A DNA stretch of 64,000 nucleotides, taken from Flavobacterium sp. SH_e (GTDB lineage: Bacteria > Bacteroidota > Bacteroidia > Flavobacteriales > Flavobacteriaceae). The notes beneath the pieces were generated by a model that saw only the letters and a list, made by a program, of their open reading frames with translations, was not told the origin of the DNA and made no database searches. This document shows, piece after piece, positions 1 to 8,265 of the stretch; the stretch's first letter is position 1; the number at the start of each line of letters is the position of its first letter. The stretch lies in the NCBI RefSeq assembly GCF_025717045.1, contig NZ_JAOVZN010000004.1:1-64000 (forward strand), given 5' to 3'. The position numbers and the translations under genes are program-made.

Positions 1-13
1 GTTTTGCGGGGTG

Positions 14-43
14 CAAATGTAGCACCTTTATTTAGATTTCCAA
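14..43 (-). promoter_or_regulatory. Bacteroidota-type promoter pointing out of the left edge
   Basis: Read on the minus strand there is TTGG (43-40), an 18-nt spacer and TACATTTG (21-14), which fits the Bacteroidota sigma consensus TTG / TAnnTTTG. The transcript would start within the first dozen bases of the window and leave to the left. The gene it serves is outside the window. A C-rich start after the TTTG box is often seen at stable RNA promoters in flavobacteria, but that is inference. Confidence 0.5.
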
Positions 44-323
44 GCACTCGACATGAGTTTTTTTCTAACTTTTTTCAAACTTTTTTTTTAACTCACTGAT
101 AACATAATATTTATGTTTTAAAATTTTTACATTGTAGTAAAGCTATTCTTGCTTTTAAGCATTAAAAGCAAGAAAGTACTTGTATAAAATCTCTTTTTAT
201 TGAATTCACGACTTGAAAACAGCTATTTTCTTTGTCATTACATAAGACAACTTTCCCTAAACTACTATAAAATCACTCTTAAATAGCTTGATTACGCTGT
301 TCAAGTAAATACTTAACTTATAT

Positions 324-353
324 AAATAAAAAAGCCTGAGATATTCTCAAGCT
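324..353 (-). terminator. Rho-independent terminator of the barrel-protein gene
   Basis: A 9-bp stem (arms 333-341 and 345-353, one G-U pair) is followed on the minus strand by a U-rich tract. It lies 28 bp past the stop codon of the leftward gene that ends at 381. The rest of positions 44-323 is AT-rich and shows no gene. Confidence 0.75.
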
Positions 354-380
354 ATTTTAAACAATTTTAATGAAGTAATT

Positions 381-1031
381 TTATTTACTGAAATCGTAAC
401 TAAGTGAAGCACCTAGTCCAAATTGAAATGTCGATGCGTAATCAGTAACAGCTACTGGCCCCCAATAGTAATCCCAATAATAATCATATCCTACAGCCGC
501 TGACATTGATTGCAGATAAGCATGGAGATTAATTGATAATGGTGAATTGGTTTTTACTTTGACACCTGCCTTAATTTCCCATGCAAAATAAGTTCCGCTG
601 CCACTCTTTGGCGTCTCCAGAATTGCAACTCCTAAACCAGCACCCAGAAATGGAAGCGCTTTTTGAGAACTTGAGCCGAAATAATAAGTATAATCTGCCA
701 ATATATAATTAATTGCCCCTTTATCATCTCCAGCATTAACTTGTGTTCCAGCTGGAATAGTACCTTCCCCTAAAGGAATCTTTGTGTATAATGGCATTTT
801 TGTATCAAGTCTGTTATATTTTAATTCTACAGAAGCGTTATCCATTATAAAATATTCCAAACCTATACCATATTCAAAACCATCTTCTACTCGTGCGTAT
901 GAAGAATCAAAATCTATCTTGTCAGAAAAGGTATAACCTCCGTACAAATTAAGCAAAAATGACTGCGCACTTTGTGCTGATAAAGTCATTGAAAAGAAAA
1001 AAACGATAACTAATAAATGATACTTTTTCAT
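381..1031 (-). CDS. Outer-membrane beta-barrel protein
   Basis: This 216-residue protein starts with a signal peptide (about residues 1-21, ending SAQS). Short alternating amphipathic strands follow, rich in Tyr, Gly and aromatic residues (for example YGIGLEYF, LPFLGAGLGVAI, FQFGLGASLSYDF), typical of small OmpW/OmpA-like eight-strand barrels. It is probably inserted in the outer membrane. No enzymatic motif or OmpA peptidoglycan-binding tail is present, so the role could be structural, adhesive or a small pore. It is monocistronic: its own terminator follows and a 509-bp gap precedes it. The ATG start gives a clean signal peptide. The barrel class is well supported; the function is not known. 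Confidence 0.8.
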   Translation of the reverse strand: MKKYHLLVIVFFFSMTLSAQSAQSFLLNLYGGYTFSDKIDFDSSYARVEDGFEYGIGLEYFIMDNASVELKYNRLDTKMPLYTKIPLGEGTIPAGTQVNAGDDKGAINYILADYTYYFGSSSQKALPFLGAGLGVAILETPKSGSGTYFAWEIKAGVKVKTNSPLSINLHAYLQSMSAAVGYDYYWDYYWGPVAVTDYASTFQFGLGASLSYDFSK

Positions 1032-1540
1032 AATTTTTAATTTTGATTTATAATAAATGGTTTAATTTTTTTTTTAAACCTCTTAGCTAAATTGAAAAAA
1101 TACTTTTATGCTTTTGTATAGGTGGCTTGGTTTGGTTAAGAGGCTCAAGCTTTATTTTTACTAATTAATTCACTTCTTTTTTCCGGCTTTGAATACTCAG
1201 AGCAGTAAAATATTTAGAACTTTTTTCATCGTGCATTAATGTATGAAATAATTAGCTGTTTCAAAATTATTATACAAAAAACGTTTTATCACAAAGAAAT
1301 AGACTTTATCATGTTCCAAATTATAAAATGAAACCATTTTTTTCGAGCGTGTATTAATTTAATCATGAAAAGACAAAAAAATTCTCTTCTTTTATTTAAT
1401 ATAATTTAAGATCTAAAAACTTAAACAACTATTAATCAGAATTATTCTCTAAACCAGTAACCATGAAAAAGTCAGATTAATCTTTGTTTTTTTTTGCAAA
1501 TGCTTAAGAAAAACCTTTTGGTTCTCAGACCTTCTTGTTT
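1032..1540. other. Intergenic region, no gene seen
   Basis: This 509-bp AT-rich stretch lies upstream of the barrel-protein gene and downstream of the S33 peptidase gene. No convincing coding stretch, RNA gene or repeat was seen. A weak AACC/GGTT hairpin near 1510-1522 is too short to call as a terminator. Confidence 0.5.
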
Positions 1541-2593
1541 TTATTTTATGTTCTGATCTGCTGCATCGGTATCTTTCAAAAACTTTATAAGTCCGTTCAT
1601 ATAAATGTCCTGATCATCATACATACACATATGGCTTCCATTGGGACAGTACAGATAAGTACCGTTTTTAACCTGAGAGGCAATCCATTTCATATGCTCG
1701 GGATCCATAGTATCATATCGAGCTCCAATGGATAATGTAGGCACAACCAGTTTTGGAAGCTCCTTTTTTATATCCCATTTCTCGAGTTTTCCTGACAGTC
1801 CAAATTCACTAGGCCCTTGCATAGTTACGTAAAGCGACTGGTTTATTTTACTAAAGGATCTATTTACGGGCTCCGGCCACTTATTTGGATCTAAACGTAG
1901 TATATGTTTAGCGTAAAAGTTCGGCATTAATAGCTCCATATACTGTGGATTTTCAAAATCTTTATTCTTCTCTATCTCCCTGATCTTTGCCAAGACATCC
2001 GGATCCATCTGTTTTGCCAACACTTCATCTGCATACTTATCATAAGCAATGGCACTCATCATCATATTGGAAATAATAAGCCCCTTTAGATGATGCTGAT
2101 ACTTCAATGCATACTGAGAGGCTAAAATACCACCCCACGAGTGACCTAAGAGATAAAAATTGCTCTGATCTAGACCAAGGGCCTGTCGCACCTGCTCCAC
2201 TTCTTCTACATAGCGATTAAGATCCCAAAACGCTGGATCATTGGGATTATCGGAATTACCAGTACCTAACTGGTCATAATAGATAAACTCGATCCCTTCT
2301 TGAGGCAGAAAACTCTCCATACACTCAAAATATTCATGGGTGGTTCCTGGTCCTCCATTTAAAAGTAGCAGCTTTATTCTCGGGTTATTTCCGATACGCT
2401 TGGTCCAGACTTTAAACTTTCCTTTCGGCGTGTTTATCTCTATAACTTTTATCCCTCCTGTTTTTATGCCTGGAGATGTGTCTTTTAAGTACGTACTGAG
2501 AGATGCGCTTTCCTTTTCCGTCTGCTTATTGTTGCACGATGTAGCACACAGCATGCCAAGTACCACAAGAAATGTCTTTTTATATGCATTCAT
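1541..2593 (-). CDS. Proline iminopeptidase-like alpha/beta hydrolase (S33), lipoprotein
   Basis: This 350-residue protein has a lipoprotein signal (ATSC, acylated Cys20). The alpha/beta-hydrolase core shows NGGPG (79-83) forming the oxyanion region, the nucleophile elbow GHSWGG with Ser152, and probable triad partners Asp294 (ARYD) and His321 (NGSH). The GGPG and GHSWGG pair is the signature of the proline iminopeptidase / tricorn-interacting F1 family, which removes N-terminal residues, often Pro, from peptides. The lipobox places it in the envelope, facing the periplasm or cell surface. Other S33 members act on esters or epoxides, so the substrate is inferred. It stands alone, with long gaps on both sides. 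Confidence 0.85.
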   Translation of the reverse strand: MNAYKKTFLVVLGMLCATSCNNKQTEKESASLSTYLKDTSPGIKTGGIKVIEINTPKGKFKVWTKRIGNNPRIKLLLLNGGPGTTHEYFECMESFLPQEGIEFIYYDQLGTGNSDNPNDPAFWDLNRYVEEVEQVRQALGLDQSNFYLLGHSWGGILASQYALKYQHHLKGLIISNMMMSAIAYDKYADEVLAKQMDPDVLAKIREIEKNKDFENPQYMELLMPNFYAKHILRLDPNKWPEPVNRSFSKINQSLYVTMQGPSEFGLSGKLEKWDIKKELPKLVVPTLSIGARYDTMDPEHMKWIASQVKNGTYLYCPNGSHMCMYDDQDIYMNGLIKFLKDTDAADQNIK

Positions 2594-3158
2594 GAGATTT
2601 TAATTTAAATTTACAGCTTTTAGTTTTCCAGCTCTAATATACTAAATTTCAGCTAAAAGGGTTCTTATACCTGATACATCAATATTGTCTATTTGAAAAT
2701 CTTAGAGTGGTTTAGGTATATTAATTACCATAATTTTGATTTAAAAGATATCTTTTAAATTTCAGAAACTAAATATTAAATTAGCATCCTATCACACTCA
2801 CTATTAGACGTTTGTGAATTTACCAGCAAACAGATAGACCAAACCGCAATTTTAATATTCTTTCTTTCCAAGTCCACTAACAGAAATACTTTTATATTGA
2901 GACTTGTTTCCAGCTTGAACAGGAATCAAAGCTATATTATGCAATTTTAATTAAATCACAAGCAATCAAATTCAAACACAAATATTCCCTCACTCCAGCC
3001 AACTGCCCTTCATACTCGTTATTAGCCAAAATAAAAAAGAGAGCCTGCAATACTAATAATTTATCGTATTTTTATAGACCGTCTCCTTTAAAACAAAGTT
3101 CAGACAAAACATTAAACGTAGAAATGAAAATAAAAAAACTTCAATTAATCTTATAAAA
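2594..3158. other. Intergenic region between divergent genes, no gene seen
   Basis: This 565-bp AT-rich spacer must hold the promoters of the leftward S33 peptidase and the rightward SDR gene. I see no perfect TAnnTTTG box placed convincingly. A minus-strand frame stays open for about 42 codons near 2948-3075 but has no start or recognisable family. Confidence 0.4.
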
Positions 3159-3863
3159 ATGCAGAACATAGAAAACAAAGTAGCATACATAACTGGCGCA
3201 TCTAAAGGCATCGGTTTGGGAATTGCAGAAGCTTTAGTGCGAAGCGGAGTAAAAGTGGCTATCTCAGGAAGAGACAGCAAGGCACTTGAAAAGGCTTATC
3301 AGGCATTAGGAAACCAGAATGTGATTGTAATAGAATCTGATGTCAGAAATTTCGATGACGAAGTAAAAGCCGTCCAGCAGATTGTGTCTGAGTTTGGAAA
3401 ACTCGATATTGTCATTGCCAATGCTGGGGTGGGAAAATTTGGATCCATAGACGAAATCTCCCTAGAGGACTGGAACGCAATGATTGACACCAACCTAACT
3501 GGGGCTTTCCATACCCTGAAAGCGACCTGTGAACAGCTCAAAGCAAATAAAGGCTATTACATTTCAATCGCATCGCTGGCTGGAACCAATTTCTTTGCGA
3601 AAGGAGCTGCTTACAATGCATCAAAATTCGGCCTTGTGGGTTTTACGCAGGCTGCCATGCTGGATCTTCGTGATTATGACGTAAAATGCACCACTATTAT
3701 GCCAGGCTCGGTTAGCACAAACTTTAACGGCAATACGCCGAGTGAAGATGATAAATGGAAAATACAGCCATCAGATATAGGCCAGATGGTGGTAGACCTC
3801 TTAAAAATGAATCCAAATGTACTGCCAAGCAAAATAGAAGTCCGTCCGACAAAAACTAAGTAA
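3159..3863 (+). CDS. SDR family NAD(P)-dependent oxidoreductase
   Basis: This 234-residue classical short-chain dehydrogenase/reductase has the nucleotide-binding TGASKGIG at 12-19, the structural NAG at 88-90, and the catalytic Ser139, Tyr152 and Lys156 (YNASK). It is cytoplasmic, without a signal peptide. The length and motifs match the FabG-like group that oxidises or reduces secondary alcohols and ketones. The specific substrate cannot be read from the sequence. It is a single gene closed by a good terminator. The ATG start lies directly before the first beta strand. Confidence 0.9.
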   Translation: MQNIENKVAYITGASKGIGLGIAEALVRSGVKVAISGRDSKALEKAYQALGNQNVIVIESDVRNFDDEVKAVQQIVSEFGKLDIVIANAGVGKFGSIDEISLEDWNAMIDTNLTGAFHTLKATCEQLKANKGYYISIASLAGTNFFAKGAAYNASKFGLVGFTQAAMLDLRDYDVKCTTIMPGSVSTNFNGNTPSEDDKWKIQPSDIGQMVVDLLKMNPNVLPSKIEVRPTKTK

Positions 3864-3898
3864 TTAAAATTTTCTTTCTATTTACATCTCCATACATT

Positions 3899-3927
3899 AA
3901 AAGCGGCTCAAAAGGCTGCTTTTTTAT
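3899..3927 (+). terminator. Terminator after the SDR gene
   Basis: The arms AAGCGGCT (3901-3908 with flanking A) and GGCTGCTT (3914-3921) pair over 8 bp with wobble pairs, with a CAAAA loop, and run into T6. It lies 36 bp after the stop codon. Confidence 0.75.
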
Positions 3928-4103
3928 TTACTCTCTATTGGGCACTATTAAGTATACAACTTTGAAGTAATACAGGAAGCATTCTTCACAGAAAAACAAT
4001 AGGCTAACAATAATAACTGCTTATAATTATGGTTTTTACAAGTAATAATTCTCACAAAAACTTTAGAATTAAAAACGGAATTCCTATATTGTTCTGCTAA
4101 AAG

Positions 4104-4120
4104 ATGCCTATGTCAGGCAT
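4104..4120. promoter_or_regulatory. Inverted repeat upstream of the M13 peptidase
   Basis: ATGCCT (4104-4109) and AGGCAT (4115-4120) form a perfect 6-bp inverted repeat with a 5-nt spacer, about 53 bp before the start codon. It could be an operator or a short 5'-leader hairpin. The rest of the 309-bp gap from 3864 shows only the preceding terminator. Confidence 0.3.
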
Positions 4121-4172
4121 ATACTTGCTTTTAACCTTTTTTCAGTTCATTTTAATAGAAATCATCTAGATT

Positions 4173-6185
4173 ATGAAAAAATCATTACTGTTCTTCGTTA
4201 CATTAATAGCTTTTACAGCATGCTCAAAACATCAAGGAAAAAAAAGTACCGCTATTAGTGGAGTAGATTCTACATTGCGGCCAGGTAACGATTTTTTTAA
4301 ATATGTAAATGGCAAATGGTACGATTCTGTATCAATACCTGCCTCTCAGGCTGGAGTGGGTGCCTACATGTTTATGAATTTCCCACAACGAATTCGATTG
4401 CAGGGAATATTGGATAGTATCTCCCAAAACAAGAATCCAGAAGGAAGTATAGCACAAAAGGTAGGCGATTTTTATGCGTCAGGTATGGATACTGTGACCA
4501 TTGAGAAACGCGGTTATGCGCCTATCAAACCTTTACTTGCCAAAATTGAAGCAATTAAAGATCTACCGTCCTTAATGAATTTTGTAGCTAATGAAGAAAA
4601 AGCGGGCAATTCTTCTATTATAGCTTTTGGAGTATCATCTGATCAAAAAAACAGCAGCATGAATATTGCCGAAATCTATCAAACTGGAATTGGTTTGCCT
4701 GACAGGGATTATTATTTCAAATCCGATTCATCAACTGTTGCTATACAGAAATCATACAAAAAATATGTTGCTGCATTATTTCAACAAATAGGCAGCGATG
4801 CCAAAGAGGCTAAAAAGAATGCCGATTTGGTTTACGATATTGACAAACAAATTGCAGTTTCGCATAAAACAAAAGTTGAACTTCGAGATGTGCAGGCAAA
4901 TTACAACAAAAAGGCTGTAAAAGATCTTGTAAAAAGACATCCCAACATAGACTGGACTTCTTTTTTAAATAATTTAGGTGCTAAAACAGATTCTATTAAT
5001 GTTTGTCAGCCAGCTTATTATGATGCCCTTAATAAGCTTTTAAAAACCATTCCTATTAATAATTGGAAAATTTATTTGAAGGCAAATTCTATAGAAAGAT
5101 ATGCCGATGATTTGAGCAAACCTTTTGTAGATGCCTCATTTGAGTATACAAAAGTTCTTTCTGGTCAAGCTGTCCAAAAATCACGTGGCGAAAAAATGGC
5201 GAATATTATTGACAATTACTTAGGCGAAGCACTGGGTGAATTGTATGCAAAGAAATATTTCTCAGAAGATGCTAAAAAACGTATGTTGATTCTCGTAAAT
5301 AATTTGCAAAAAGCGTATGCTAAAAGAATCGATAAATTGGAATGGATGAGTCCTATTACAAAACAAAAAGCAAAAGAAAAATTATTTGCTATTACTAAGA
5401 AAATAGGATATCCAGACAAATGGAGAGACTATAGCAACGTACACATCGCTAGGAATACCTATTTTGAGAATATAGTTTCGGCCTCTACAGCTGCATATCA
5501 ATTTCAATTGGCAAAATTGGGGAAACCAGTCGATAAATCAGAATGGTTTACTACTGTTCCAACAGTTACAGCATACAATAATCCTACTGCAAATGAAATT
5601 GTTTTTCCGGCAGGTATTTTACAACCCCCATATTTTGATAATGATGCAGATGATGCGCTTAATTATGGAGGTATTGGAATGGTTATAGGTCACGAAATAA
5701 CCCACACTTTTGATGATCAAGGTGCTCAATATGATAAGAATGGCAACCTGAAAAACTGGTGGACAAAAGAAGATTATGCACAGTTCAAATCAAAAATACA
5801 ACAGGTTATCAATTTGTACAGCACTTATACTGTTTTAGGTGATCTACACATTAACGGCGCAATGACAGTTGGTGAAAACACCGCAGATATTGCTGGAATA
5901 GCAGTTGCTTATGATGCTTTTAAAATGACTCAACAAGGACAAGAAAACACAAAAATCGATGGCTTTACACCAGACCAGCGCTTCTTTATCTCTATAGCCA
6001 AAATATGGAGAGTAAAAATGAAAGACGAGTTCCTGCGTTTGTGGATTAACAATAATCCACATTCTCCTCCAAATTGGCGTGTTAACGGTCCTCTTATGAA
6101 TACTACTCCTTTTTACGAAGCATTTGATGTAAAACAGGGAGATAAAATGTTTTTGCCAAAGAAAGATCGAATTACAATTTGGTAG
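4173..6185 (+). CDS. M13 family zinc metallopeptidase (neprilysin/PepO-like) lipoprotein
   Basis: This 670-residue protein begins with a lipoprotein signal (TACS). The zinc site HEITH is at 507-511 and the third ligand and proton-donor motif ENTAD at 568-572. The substrate-binding NPTANEIVFPAG motif lies just before, near 470-480, and the C-terminus ends in ITIW, which matches the CxxW-like M13 end without the Cys. The length matches the family (about 650-700). M13 enzymes cleave oligopeptides on the amino side of hydrophobic residues, so this is probably an envelope-anchored peptide scavenger. Single gene with its own terminator. Confidence 0.93.
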   Translation: MKKSLLFFVTLIAFTACSKHQGKKSTAISGVDSTLRPGNDFFKYVNGKWYDSVSIPASQAGVGAYMFMNFPQRIRLQGILDSISQNKNPEGSIAQKVGDFYASGMDTVTIEKRGYAPIKPLLAKIEAIKDLPSLMNFVANEEKAGNSSIIAFGVSSDQKNSSMNIAEIYQTGIGLPDRDYYFKSDSSTVAIQKSYKKYVAALFQQIGSDAKEAKKNADLVYDIDKQIAVSHKTKVELRDVQANYNKKAVKDLVKRHPNIDWTSFLNNLGAKTDSINVCQPAYYDALNKLLKTIPINNWKIYLKANSIERYADDLSKPFVDASFEYTKVLSGQAVQKSRGEKMANIIDNYLGEALGELYAKKYFSEDAKKRMLILVNNLQKAYAKRIDKLEWMSPITKQKAKEKLFAITKKIGYPDKWRDYSNVHIARNTYFENIVSASTAAYQFQLAKLGKPVDKSEWFTTVPTVTAYNNPTANEIVFPAGILQPPYFDNDADDALNYGGIGMVIGHEITHTFDDQGAQYDKNGNLKNWWTKEDYAQFKSKIQQVINLYSTYTVLGDLHINGAMTVGENTADIAGIAVAYDAFKMTQQGQENTKIDGFTPDQRFFISIAKIWRVKMKDEFLRLWINNNPHSPPNWRVNGPLMNTTPFYEAFDVKQGDKMFLPKKDRITIW

Positions 6186-6240
6186 TATCTCAGTGAAATA
6201 AGCGTTTTTCTTATGAACGCAAATCACTTTATCTAAAAAC

Positions 6241-6270
6241 AAAAGCTTCAGATTTCTCTGAAGCTTTTTT
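6241..6270. terminator. Bidirectional terminator between convergent genes
   Basis: The perfect 12-bp stem 6241-6252 / 6257-6268 has a TTTC loop. T-rich tracts flank it on both strands. It lies between the rightward M13 gene (stop 6185) and the leftward small secreted protein gene (stop 6297) and probably serves both. Confidence 0.85.
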
Positions 6271-6296
6271 GTTGTAGCGGGAAAAGGACTAATTTA

Positions 6297-6761
6297 TTAA
6301 TGTTTACCTTTTCCTTTTCCGCTATGGCCATTATCATGGTGTCCCTTTTCTTTTCCGGATTTATTGTTACCATTGCCAGGTTTCTGTCCTATTGTTTTCT
6401 GAGGTTTCCCTTTATAGCCTTTAGCGTATTTTACTTTATGATTTTTGAAATTATCATAAGGACGGTCGCCTCTGTAATCTGTCAGTACAACCTTGTATTC
6501 ACTGTAAAGATCATAATTTCTGTAAGCCGATGGCAGAGATCTGGTTCTGATCCATCTTCCATTACTTAAATAAACATAATTAGATGTGCTGATATCATAA
6601 TACGTTTCAAGATCAGGCAGATAATAATATCGAACGTCTGTATAGCCTACCGGTCCCCATGCAGGAGGATTTCCAATATTAACGTTTACCGATACCTGCG
6701 CGTTGGAATAATTAAAAGAAAGAAACAATACTCCAATAATAAAATATTTGATAGTTTTCAT
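6297..6761 (-). CDS. Small secreted protein with a Lys/Gly/His-rich tail, unknown function
   Basis: This 154-residue protein has a clear signal peptide (about 1-21, ending SNAQ). Residues 22-110 are Tyr-rich with repeated strand-like segments (for example RYYYLPDLETYYD and NYVYLSNGRW). The last 35 residues are low-complexity Gly, Lys, Asn and His (HHDNGHSGKGKGKH), which could bind metal or anionic polymers. I recognise no characterised family. It is probably periplasmic or surface-exposed. It stands alone between two terminators. Confidence 0.7.
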   Translation of the reverse strand: MKTIKYFIIGVLFLSFNYSNAQVSVNVNIGNPPAWGPVGYTDVRYYYLPDLETYYDISTSNYVYLSNGRWIRTRSLPSAYRNYDLYSEYKVVLTDYRGDRPYDNFKNHKVKYAKGYKGKPQKTIGQKPGNGNNKSGKEKGHHDNGHSGKGKGKH

Positions 6762-6863
6762 GATTACTTTTATTTATTATTATATCAATTTAAAAAGACA
6801 AGAAACGTGCCAAAAAAAATAACCTCTAAGAGACACAATAAGTTAATTCATTGTAAATCAAAT

Positions 6864-6897
6864 AAAAAAACCTCTAAATTAAATTTTAGAGGTTTTT
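6864..6897 (-). terminator. Terminator of porV
   Basis: The 11-bp stem with arms 6868-6878 and 6885-6895 is followed by U7 on the minus strand. It lies 80 bp past the porV stop codon and ends the subtilase-porV transcription unit. Confidence 0.8.
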
Positions 6898-6976
6898 AAA
6901 TATCATCTCAATAGATAAGAAATAATCGGATCTAGCTATTTAAAATGCAGATCAGAGAATCAGAAAAACATTTGTC

Positions 6977-8137
6977 TTAATTAGCAGGTTTTTCTTGTTC
7001 CTGCTCTTCAATCCCAGTCGCAGCATTATCACCAATATTAAAAGACAAAGAAAATCTTATCATATTATCTAATGGAGACTTCTGCTTTGCCGCAGAGCTT
7101 AAATAAGAGAAATCAAATTTAACTTTCTTGTATTTAAATCCAGCTCCTAGGGTTAAGTATTTGCGGTTTCCCTTTTCACCGCTTTCATGAAAATAACCTG
7201 TTCTTAGGGCAAATGACTTTTGATATAAATATTCCAATCCAAGAGCCCAAGTAACTTCTTTTAATTCTTCACTAAAACCTCCTGGCGCATCAGTAAAAGA
7301 ACTGAAAGCTCCTTTAACAAATCCAGTTTCCTGATATTGTGCATTAGTTTGGTCATTTTGTGGTGATGGAACTAATAATTTATTAAGTTCCATCGAAGCT
7401 GCTAATGTGTTGTCCTGATCAAAAATAAAATCAAAACCACCGCCTACTTTTAAATTAGCTGGCAGAAAGCTTTCAGATCCTGAATCTCCATTATATTTTA
7501 ATTTTGGACCAAGATTTGAAATATTAAATCCTCCTCGCCAGATACCATTAAAGTTTTTGAAAGCTGTTTCCGGCGTCTGAAAATATCCTGCAATATCTAC
7601 TGCAAATGAACCCGACGCATGGCCACTTGAATTTCCTTGCTGAATTTCTAAATTAGAATGAATGTATCTTCCCGTAACAGACATGGCAAACTTTTCACTT
7701 AATTTTAATGAATAAGATCCATCAAATGCAAATTCATTTGGCTTTACAATTTGCCCTGAATCATCCTCATCTTGTTTGAATAAGGTTTCTCCGATTCCAA
7801 AATACCTCAAACTGAATGCAAAGGCACTTCTTTCATTAATCTTGTTAAAGAAATTTAAATTCAATAAACCCGTATCATTTGACAATGAAGACATATAAGG
7901 CGTGTAACTCAACCCTATTCCAAATTTATCTTCTGCAAAAGGATATTTCGCCGCATTCCACTGCTGTGAGTAGACATCTGCTGAAGTCGCAACTCCCATA
8001 TCTCCCATTCCTGATGCTCTTGCATCTGCTGAAACTTGCAAAAAAGGAACTGCAGTAACAATTGCCCTATTTTGTTCTTGAGCGAGTAGATTTCCAACTC
8101 CAAAGAGTATTATAAATAATAGAAATATTTTTTTCAT
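6977..8137 (-). CDS. porV: Type IX secretion system outer-membrane protein PorV
   Basis: This 386-residue FadL-like barrel protein has a signal peptide ending LLAQ. Family-wide PorV signatures are present: VPFLQVSADARASGMGDMGVATSAD at the mature N-terminus (14-strand barrel plug region), SLKLSEKFAMSVTGRYI, and FLPANLKVGGGFDFIFD. PorV binds the C-terminal signal of T9SS cargo as it leaves the SprA translocon and carries it to the attachment complex with PorU. In flavobacteria porV usually sits beside porU, a C25-type protease. Here the upstream neighbour is instead a T9SS-dependent subtilase, so this may be a second, dedicated copy; only the rest of the genome can tell. The gap to the subtilase is 128 bp and holds inverted repeats. 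Confidence 0.9.
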   Translation of the reverse strand: MKKIFLLFIILFGVGNLLAQEQNRAIVTAVPFLQVSADARASGMGDMGVATSADVYSQQWNAAKYPFAEDKFGIGLSYTPYMSSLSNDTGLLNLNFFNKINERSAFAFSLRYFGIGETLFKQDEDDSGQIVKPNEFAFDGSYSLKLSEKFAMSVTGRYIHSNLEIQQGNSSGHASGSFAVDIAGYFQTPETAFKNFNGIWRGGFNISNLGPKLKYNGDSGSESFLPANLKVGGGFDFIFDQDNTLAASMELNKLLVPSPQNDQTNAQYQETGFVKGAFSSFTDAPGGFSEELKEVTWALGLEYLYQKSFALRTGYFHESGEKGNRKYLTLGAGFKYKKVKFDFSYLSSAAKQKSPLDNMIRFSLSFNIGDNAATGIEEQEQEKPAN

Positions 8138-8181
8138 GTGTATCTGTTAATTGTTTTTGATTGAAATTCCAATGCGCTTCT

Positions 8182-8243
8182 GTGATGCAATATCTATTGT
8201 CAGACATCAGATTGAATTCTTATGCAACATTAAATTGCATCAC
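8182..8243. repeat. Nested inverted repeats in the subtilase-porV gap
   Basis: GTGATGCAAT (8182-8191) and ATTGCATCAC (8234-8243) are perfect 10-bp inverted arms, 42 nt apart. Inside, ATGCAA (8222-8227) and TTGCAT (8235-8240) form a second 6-bp pair. Three ATGCAA half-sites in 60 bp could be operator sites or an mRNA hairpin between the two cistrons. No T-run follows, so it is not a simple terminator. Confidence 0.5.
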
Positions 8244-8265
8244 CGCGCATTAATTATTTCATTAT

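Noticed and set aside
1508..1524. Short AACC-AAAA-GGTT hairpin after the S33 peptidase gene
   Set aside because: A 4-bp stem is too weak to call as a terminator.
2948..3075. Open minus-strand stretch of about 42 codons between the S33 and SDR genes
   Set aside because: No start codon in a sensible place and no family match; could be chance in a 565-bp gap.
3053..3280. 75-codon minus-strand frame over the SDR promoter and start
   Set aside because: It is a shadow of the SDR gene and AT-rich leader with no recognisable motif.
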